Below are positions 56,773-64,000 of a DNA stretch of 64,000 bases, piece by piece. A program made the position numbers and the translations under genes. The first letter of the stretch is position 1. The number at the start of each line of letters is the position of its first letter. The notes beneath the pieces are model-generated. The model searched no databases. It saw nothing but the letters and a program-made list of their open reading frames with translations, and was not told where the DNA came from. The stretch is from Cyanobium sp. ATX 6A2. Its GTDB lineage: Bacteria > Cyanobacteriota > Cyanobacteriia > PCC-6307 > Cyanobiaceae. Location: the NCBI RefSeq assembly GCF_024346355.1, contig NZ_JAGQCU010000004.1, forward strand, positions 1 through 64,000, in the 5' to 3' direction.

Positions 56773-56880
56773 ATGGGCATCGACATCAACCTGATCGCCA
56801 ATTTCGCCGCCCTGGCCCTGATCACCTTGGCCGGCCCCGCAGTGATCTTCATTCTCTTCTATCGGCGCGGTGCTCTCTGA
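56773..56880 (+). CDS. psb30: Photosystem II protein Psb30 (Ycf12)
   Basis: This 35-residue protein is a single-helix subunit of photosystem II that sits near PsbJ and PsbK. The sequence begins [20 protein letters not shown] and ends [10 protein letters not shown], the typical Psb30 order of helix followed by RRGxL. It is too short for most gene callers. The ATG follows GCGACGGCAACC. Its last 32 bases overlap the convergent ClC-type gene. Confidence 0.93.
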   Translation: MGIDINLIANFAALALITLAGPAVIFILFYRRGAL

Positions 56881-57445
56881 GGGCGTGGTAGATGGGCTCG
56901 GCCTGCAGCCGCCGGCCGGCATGGGCCCCGAGGGTTGAACTGACCACAATTCCCAGCAGCCACTGCTGATCGCCGGCCAGCTTGAGGGCAAACACCGTGC
57001 TGATCAGCGGCAATTGGGTGGCCCCCGCCAATGCCCCGGCCATGCCCAGGGCCACCCCGAGGGCCGTTTCACCTCCCAGCAGGTGCAGCAGGCCCCCGCC
57101 GAACAGCCCGCCCATGGCCAGGGATGGGTCGATCAGCCCTCCCGGTACGCCCGCCGCCAGCACGAGGGGCGGAGCGAGCAGACGGCTCAGCAGTACCCCT
57201 AACCAGGCGCCGATCGAGTGCGCAGAGCCCGGGTCCGGCAGTGGTCCGCGCTGATCGAGCACCTGCTTCAGCAGCACTTCGCCATCGCCGCCGCTCCAGC
57301 CGCCGCCGGAGACGCCCGGCAGCACCCCCAGCAGGCGGGCCTGGGCGCCGTCGATCAGGTTCAGGGGCCAGCAGGCCAGACCCACCAGCAGGCCCAGCAG
57401 CAGCAGCCGGGTCAGGTTCGCCAGATCGCCGTAGCCGTAGGGCAT
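56849..57445 (-). CDS. Half-length ClC-type chloride channel protein
   Basis: This 198-residue membrane protein matches only the C-terminal half of ClC channels and antiporters. [19 protein letters not shown] corresponds to the GxFxPxLxxG anion-binding segment, and a helix with [21 protein letters not shown] follows. The first-half motifs (GSGIP, GREGP) are missing and no gene for them is nearby. The ATG at 57443-57445 opens a hydrophobic helix, so it may be expressed as a half protein or be a truncated gene. It follows recJ by one base and converges on psb30. Confidence 0.75.
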   Translation of the reverse strand: MPYGYGDLANLTRLLLLGLLVGLACWPLNLIDGAQARLLGVLPGVSGGGWSGGDGEVLLKQVLDQRGPLPDPGSAHSIGAWLGVLLSRLLAPPLVLAAGVPGGLIDPSLAMGGLFGGGLLHLLGGETALGVALGMAGALAGATQLPLISTVFALKLAGDQQWLLGIVVSSTLGAHAGRRLQAEPIYHALREHRADRRE

Positions 57446-57446
57446 C

Positions 57447-59354
57447 TCAGGCGGCCAGTCCGAGGGCGGTGGCGGCATCCTGCAGGAGGGCGCGCAGGTA
57501 GGGGTGGTCCGGGCTGCTGCCGCTGTGCAGCTCCTCGCCGGCGGCATTGCGGATCACCAGCCCCGTGCCCTGGCGGCGGCACCAGTAGATTCGCTCGCCG
57601 CGCTGCAGCATCACCTCGGCGTCACCGCTCTCCCCCGTGCTGCTGGGCCGCAGGCCCAGCAGCTCCAGCTGCAGCCGCTCGCGCTCCTGCCAGCGATCCA
57701 GCCGCAGCCGGTAGGCCACATCCAGCCAGCGCGGCAGCCGGGCCTCGCCCTGCCAGCGCCAGCCGATCGCCCGCAGCCGGGCGCCGTCCTGCTCCAGCTC
57801 CAGCTGCAGATGGCCGCCCCGCAGCAGCTTCTGGCTGCGCAGCTCACAGCCGCTGCTCCAGTACACCGGCTGGGGATGGCCGATGCCGAAGGGTTCCAGC
57901 CGCCGCTGCTGGCGCAGAAACTCCCGATCGATCGCCGTCAGCGACAGCAGTGCCTCCGGCTCCACCGGATGGCTGCCGCCCCGCTCCTCCAGCCACAGCC
58001 GGGCCCGTTGCTGCAGCCGCTGCTGCAGCTCCGCCAGTCGCTCGGCCCGCACCGTGAACCCGCCGGCGGCCGGGTGGCCGCCATAGCGCTCCAGCAGGTC
58101 GGCGCAGGCCCCCAGGGCCCCATCCACGGCGAACCCCCGCGGCGCCCGCACCGATGCCCGCAGGCGCCCGTTGCCCTCCCCTGCCAGCAGGGCGCAGGGC
58201 CGGTTCAGCCGCTCCACCAGGCGGGCGGCCACGATGCCGATCACGCCGTGGTGCCAGTGGTTCTGAGCCAGCAGCACGAAGTCCGGTCGGGCGCTGCCAT
58301 CGGCCTCCAGCAGGGCCAGGGCTTCGGCCTCGATGGCCTCGCAGAGCTCGCGCCGCTGGCGGTTGAGGCCCTCGCAGTCGCGGGCCAGCTCCAGGGCTCG
58401 CTCGGGATCCTCAGTGGTGAGCAACTCCACCACCAGCTGGGGGTCTCCCAGGCGTCCCACGGCATTGATGCGGGGGGCGATGCGGAAGCTCACTGCCTCG
58501 GCGTCGAGCGGCTGGCCCTCGACGCCCGCCAGGCGCTGCAGGGCCTGCAGCCCGGCCAGGCCGCTCTGGCCCAGCCGCGGCAGGCCGTCGATCAGCCAGC
58601 GCCGGTTCACTCCCGCCAGCGGGGCCATGTCGGCGATGGTGCCGATGCAGAAGAGGTCGAGGGCCATGCGCAGGCCATCGGCGCGGCCCTGACGCCGGCA
58701 CAGCGCCGCCGCCAGCACGTAGGCCAGTCCCACCCCGGCCAGGCCGCGGAAGGGCGATCCCTCCGGCGTGCGCTGGGGGTGCAGCAGGGCCAGGTGGGGA
58801 GGCAGCGGCTCGGGGATGGTGTGGTGGTCGGTGAGGATCACCTCGAGTCCCAGTTCCCGGGCCCGCTCCAGGGCCGCGTGGGCTGACACACCGTTGTCCA
58901 CCGTCACCAGCAGGGCCACCCCCTGGCCGGCGAGGTCCTTCACCATGGTGGCGTTGAGGCCGTAGCCGTCCTCCAGACGGCTGGGAATGGCCGCCTGGGG
59001 CCTGGCACCCAGCCGCTCCAGCACGCCCACCAGCAGGGCCGTGCTGGTCATGCCGTCGGCGTCGTAATCGCCACAGATGGCCACGGCTTCGCCCTGGCGG
59101 CAGGCCTGCTCCAGGCGCGTCGCCGCCGCCGCCAGATCGGCGAAGTGCAGCAACGGGTCGGGCGCCTGCGGCGGCTGCAGCAGGGCCGCCACCGCCTCGG
59201 CGCTGCCATGGCCTCGCCGGGCCAGCAGGGTCAGCAGCGCATCGGGCAGCGGCTCGCCGCCGGCTGGATTGAGCTGCCGCAGGGCCTCCGGCTCGGCCAG
59301 CGCTCCCAGGGCAGCGGGGAGCTGCCAGCGCTGCTCGTGGAGGGCGGGGAGCAA
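57447..59354 (-). CDS. recJ: Single-stranded-DNA-specific exonuclease RecJ
   Basis: RecJ degrades 5' ends of single-stranded DNA in recombination and mismatch repair. DHH-family motifs are clear: CGDYDADGMTST (motif I), VTVDNGVSA, LTDHHTIPE (DHH) and the DHHA1 domain with YGGHPAAGGF. The start is uncertain: no ATG lies between the non-conserved upstream frame (to 59510) and the catalytic region, and the TTG at 59354 is used. It gives 635 residues and leaves a normal gap to the divergent HAD gene. The ClC-type gene follows immediately. Confidence 0.93.
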   Translation of the reverse strand: MLPALHEQRWQLPAALGALAEPEALRQLNPAGGEPLPDALLTLLARRGHGSAEAVAALLQPPQAPDPLLHFADLAAAATRLEQACRQGEAVAICGDYDADGMTSTALLVGVLERLGARPQAAIPSRLEDGYGLNATMVKDLAGQGVALLVTVDNGVSAHAALERARELGLEVILTDHHTIPEPLPPHLALLHPQRTPEGSPFRGLAGVGLAYVLAAALCRRQGRADGLRMALDLFCIGTIADMAPLAGVNRRWLIDGLPRLGQSGLAGLQALQRLAGVEGQPLDAEAVSFRIAPRINAVGRLGDPQLVVELLTTEDPERALELARDCEGLNRQRRELCEAIEAEALALLEADGSARPDFVLLAQNHWHHGVIGIVAARLVERLNRPCALLAGEGNGRLRASVRAPRGFAVDGALGACADLLERYGGHPAAGGFTVRAERLAELQQRLQQRARLWLEERGGSHPVEPEALLSLTAIDREFLRQQRRLEPFGIGHPQPVYWSSGCELRSQKLLRGGHLQLELEQDGARLRAIGWRWQGEARLPRWLDVAYRLRLDRWQERERLQLELLGLRPSSTGESGDAEVMLQRGERIYWCRRQGTGLVIRNAAGEELHSGSSPDHPYLRALLQDAATALGLAA

Positions 59355-59472
59355 CGGCGGGGCAGCGGTTGCAGGCCATTGTGCGGCGGCGTGGCCTGGC
59401 CGGCATCGGCGTTTGGGGCTGTGCTCTGAGCCCTGCTTAGGGTGGTGGGTGGTACTCCCCGCTGACCTGCCG

Positions 59473-60210
59473 ATGGCCCTGCGGGCCCTGCTCTGGGATG
59501 TGGACGGCACCCTGGCGGAGACCGAACGGGACGGTCATCGCCTCGCCTTCAACCGCGCCTTCGCCGAGCAGGGGGTGCCGCTGCACTGGGATGCCCAGAG
59601 CTACGGGACCTGGCTGGCGATCGCCGGCGGCCGCGAGCGCATCCGGGCCGCCCTGCGCGATCTGCAGGGCCGGGAGCCCGATCCGGCCTGGGTGGAGTCG
59701 CTGCAGGCCTGCAAGCAGGGCCATTACGCAGCCCTGATGGCGGCTGGCGGGCTGGGCCTGCGGCCTGGGGTGGCGGCGCTGATCGGGGCCGCGGCCGCCG
59801 CCGGCCTGCGCCAGGCGATCGTCACCACCAGTGGCCGCGCGGCGGTACAGGCGCTGGCGGAACGGCTGCTGGGCGATCTGGCCGGCGCCTTCGAGCTGTG
59901 GGTGTGTGGCGACGACGTGAGTCGCAAGAAGCCCGATCCCGAGGCCTACGTCCTGGCCCTGCAACGGCTGGTGCTGGCGCCAGCCGACGCCCTGGCGATC
60001 GAGGATTCCCCCGCCGGGCTGGCGGCGGCGGCGGCGGCGGGGGTGCCCTGTGTGCTCACCCTCAGCCATTACGGCCGCGCTGAGCCCCTGGCGCGCTTCG
60101 CGGCGGCGCGGGCCGTGCTCACGGGCCTGGGCGCCGATGGCCGGGTGCTGCGCGGCCCGGCTTGCCCCCAGGGCCGGTTCACGCTCTCCTATCTGCAGAC
60201 CCTGCCCTGA
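59473..60210 (+). CDS. HAD-superfamily phosphatase, CbbY-like
   Basis: This 245-residue hydrolase has the HAD catalytic DVDGTLAETE (about 9-18), a helical cap, the TTSGR threonine/serine motif, the KKPDP lysine motif and the acidic EDSPAGLAAA. The cap type matches the CbbY/beta-phosphoglucomutase subgroup, and CbbY in phototrophs removes the Rubisco inhibitor xylulose bisphosphate. That role is a possibility only. It is divergent from recJ; its end overlaps the start of the Ycf20 frame. Confidence 0.9.
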   Translation: MALRALLWDVDGTLAETERDGHRLAFNRAFAEQGVPLHWDAQSYGTWLAIAGGRERIRAALRDLQGREPDPAWVESLQACKQGHYAALMAAGGLGLRPGVAALIGAAAAAGLRQAIVTTSGRAAVQALAERLLGDLAGAFELWVCGDDVSRKKPDPEAYVLALQRLVLAPADALAIEDSPAGLAAAAAAGVPCVLTLSHYGRAEPLARFAAARAVLTGLGADGRVLRGPACPQGRFTLSYLQTLP

Positions 60211-60554
60211 GACCCACGACCCTGCAGCGCACCCGCTTCCAGCGCCTGAGCTCCGCCCTGGCCGATCTGCTCGCCGGCCAGCTGCGGGGCGGCTGGCGCC
60301 ATCGCAGCGCCGTGCTGCTGGCCCTGCTGGTGGGGTTCTACATCGGCGGCAACCTCACGGCCTACCTGCTGCCCCTGTTTCCCGGTGGCCGGCCGCTGAT
60401 GGTGCTGGCCCTGGTGCTGCTGCTCGAGCTGGTGGTGCGGCTGCGTGGGCGGCTGTTGCAGGAGCAGCCCGGCCTGGGCTGGCGGGTGGCCGACAACCTG
60501 CGCATCGGTCTGGTGTACGCGGTGGTGCTGGAGGCCTACAAGCTCGGCACCTGA
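60162..60554 (+). CDS. ycf20: Ycf20 (DUF565) family membrane protein
   Basis: The conserved part (about 110 residues) begins TTLQRTRFQRLSSALADLL, has two hydrophobic helices (VLLALLVGFYIGGNLTAYLL and LMVLALVLLLELV) and ends LRIGLVYAVVLEAYKLGT. This is the Ycf20/DUF565 pattern of cyanobacteria and algal plastids, linked to non-photochemical quenching in one alga. No ATG is in frame; the only listed start is TTG at 60162, overlapping the HAD gene by 49 bases. The true start is probably closer to 60,210. Its stop overlaps the kinase ATG by one base. Confidence 0.78.
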   Translation: MPPGPVHALLSADPALRPTTLQRTRFQRLSSALADLLAGQLRGGWRHRSAVLLALLVGFYIGGNLTAYLLPLFPGGRPLMVLALVLLLELVVRLRGRLLQEQPGLGWRVADNLRIGLVYAVVLEAYKLGT

Positions 60555-61504
60555 TGGACAGCGATCCAGAGCTGCTGCGACGCTTTGCCCTGCCCCTGCT
60601 GCACCGCCTGCAGCAGCTGGCGGGGCAGGGGCTGCGGCCGGCCATCGGTCTGAACGCGCCGGTGGGGGCCGGCAAGAGCAGCCTCTGCCGGCTGCTGGCC
60701 GGACTGGCCCCGCAGCTGGGTCTGGGCCTGGCGGTGGCTTCGATCGACGACGTCTACCTGCCCTGGGAGGAGCGCCTGCGGGCTCTGGCGGGCAATCCTT
60801 TCGGGGTCACGCGGGTGCCGCCGGGGAGCCACGATCCGACCCTGTTGCGACGCTGCCTGACCGACTGGCGCGCCGGCGCCCCGCTGCGCCTGCCGCGTTT
60901 CGACAAGACCCTGCGGGACGGGGAGGGTGACCGCTGCGGGGAGCAGGTGCTGCAGGCCGACGCCCTGCTGCTGGAGGGCTGGCTGATCGGTTGCCGGCCC
61001 CTGGGCCCGGCCCTGGCGTCGCTGGATCTGGACGCTCTGATGGCCAGTGCCGGGCCCCGCACCCTGACGGCTGAGGAGCGGGCCTGGCTGCCTCGCTGGG
61101 ACCGGGAGCTGCAGGCCTACGAGCCTGCTTGGGCCCAGCTCGATGAGCTGTGGGTGCTGCGGCCGCTGAACTGGAGCCTGCCGCGGCGCTGGCGGTTCCA
61201 GGCGGAGGCGCGACAGCGGCGATCAGGGGGCGCAGCACTGGCGCCTGCTGCCCTGGAGCGGCTGGTGCGGGCCAGTTTGTGCAGCCTGCCCCCCGAGCTC
61301 TACCTGGACCCTCTGGTGATGGCCCAGGCCAGCGAAGAGGTGGCTGCCGCAGGGCGGGATGGGAACCCAGCTCCGCCTCTGTCTGCCGTGGGAGTGCTGG
61401 ATGGCCGCCGTCGCCTGCTGGCGGTCAGCGGCACGGTGAGTGGCCCCGGAGATCACTCCTCGGCGTCGTCCTCGTCGCTGTCGATCGGATACACAAATCC
61501 CTGA
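60554..61504 (+). CDS. glyK: D-glycerate 3-kinase-like P-loop kinase
   Basis: This 316-residue P-loop protein has [15 protein letters not shown] (about 32-46), [12 protein letters not shown] (about 69-80) and [15 protein letters not shown], the layout of plant-type glycerate 3-kinase. That enzyme returns photorespiratory glycerate to the Calvin cycle as 3-phosphoglycerate. Uridine or pantothenate kinase-like activity is the main alternative. The ATG at 60554 is coupled to the Ycf20 stop. The last 52 bases overlap the convergent rpmF gene. Confidence 0.83.
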   Translation: MDSDPELLRRFALPLLHRLQQLAGQGLRPAIGLNAPVGAGKSSLCRLLAGLAPQLGLGLAVASIDDVYLPWEERLRALAGNPFGVTRVPPGSHDPTLLRRCLTDWRAGAPLRLPRFDKTLRDGEGDRCGEQVLQADALLLEGWLIGCRPLGPALASLDLDALMASAGPRTLTAEERAWLPRWDRELQAYEPAWAQLDELWVLRPLNWSLPRRWRFQAEARQRRSGGAALAPAALERLVRASLCSLPPELYLDPLVMAQASEEVAAAGRDGNPAPPLSAVGVLDGRRRLLAVSGTVSGPGDHSSASSSSLSIGYTNP

Positions 61505-61632
61505 GCGCGGCCGCTGAGCACGGCCTTGCCGAGGGACATGGCCCGCTGGGCCGCCACTGTGGCCTTGCCCTTCCAGGTGGCGTGGCGCTGGTTGCGCTTG
61601 CCCTTGGAGGTTTTCTTCTTGGGTACAGCCAT
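61453..61632 (-). CDS. rpmF: 50S ribosomal protein L32
   Basis: This 59-residue ribosomal protein has the typical start [20 protein letters not shown] and an acidic cyanobacterial tail (DSDEDDAEE) in place of the cysteine zinc-finger form. The ATG at 61630-61632 is the start. It is divergent from ftsH, with 90 bases between them that must hold both promoters. Confidence 0.96.
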   Translation of the reverse strand: MAVPKKKTSKGKRNQRHATWKGKATVAAQRAMSLGKAVLSGRAQGFVYPIDSDEDDAEE

Positions 61633-61722
61633 CCCCGTGCTCGCAATCTGCCAAACGAGGATCATCCTCTGCAGACTCGCCCTGCGTCAAATCGCTAGGC
61701 TCCTGTGCAGCGACGGAACGCC

Positions 61723-63612
<1,890 letters not shown>

Positions 63613-64000
63613 CAGTCGCGCCGTCCGCCCGCTCTCGTTCACGTGGGCATGCCAGTGGCCCGGGGGCGTGATGAAGGCACCGCCGGCCTGCCAGTCGATG
63701 CGCTCGGGGTTGCGGATCCGCCCCTGCTCATCGAGGTCGCTGCCCACCAGGGTGTAGCAACCGGGATCGCAGTCGATGATCAGATCCAGGGCCACCGACT
63801 GGTGCCGGTGGGGTGGCTGTACGGCCCCCGGGGGCACGACACCGAGCATGGCCCAGAGGGTATGGGTCACGGTGCGGCTGGCGGGCAGGTCGGCATTGGC
63901 CAGCAGCACGGAGAGGCGATTGCTGTGGGCCGCGCTGGGGTCGGCCAGCAACTCCTGCAGGTTGGCCTCCAGCAGGGCGGCGGGGTAGTGGGTGGGTTCG

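Overview
The window is most likely from a high-GC picocyanobacterium of the Cyanobium/Synechococcus type. Indicators are photosynthesis genes (acsF, psb30), cyanobacterial marker families (Ycf20, DUF1651, DUF3531, DUF2996, DUF6464, a CPP1-like protein), a B12-dependent class II ribonucleotide reductase as in picocyanobacteria, frequent GCGATCGC palindromes, and dense gene packing with many 4-base ATGA overlaps. No rRNA, tRNA, CRISPR array, transposase or integrase was seen.

Region 1 (about 1-9,560) is a foreign, visibly lower-GC defence island read on the minus strand. It holds a superinfection-exclusion-like SieB gene (8944-9462) and one long type I restriction-modification operon (8690 down to 399) ordered hsdR, hsdS, PrrC-like ATPase, a 54-codon hsdM-N-terminus ORF, rhuM, hsdM. 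Each of these two units is followed on its own strand by an 86-88 bp hairpin site with the layout of an integron attC site (298-385 and 8817-8902). The two sites share an identical 20-mer. The island therefore reads as two integron-like cassettes, one of them about 8.5 kb. hsdR carries two in-frame stops (TAG, TAA) and hsdS one (TGA), while hsdM, rhuM and the ATPase are open.

Region 2 (9,600-25,900) is core genome: nrdJ, a di-iron hydroxylase, a membrane adenylate cyclase coupled to a SET-domain protein, corA, prfC, hslO with an ABC ATPase, rsmE, a DUF92 (VTE6-like) gene, an alternative sigma factor, an SGNH hydrolase and selU.

Region 3 (25,900-36,900) holds a PhnCDE-like ABC transporter split into permease-ATPase and a distant binding protein. 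It lies beside selU, which suggests selenium oxyanion uptake. Between the transporter parts sits a urea-transporter protein fused to three canonical EF-hands. An aminotransferase, family 4 uracil-DNA glycosylase, ispG and a C-terminal processing protease follow.

Region 4 (36,900-64,000) contains mfd, a terC-family gene, a protein resembling archaeal CTP-dependent riboflavin kinase (DUF120), a DEAD-box helicase with a frame problem at its N-terminus, fmt, tldE/tldD, acsF, ubiX, an RNase II/R-like protein that has lost its catalytic residues, two tandem half-size GDT1 manganese transporters, psb30, a half-length ClC protein, recJ, a HAD phosphatase, ycf20, a glycerate kinase, rpmF, ftsH and a cupin gene that runs off the right edge.
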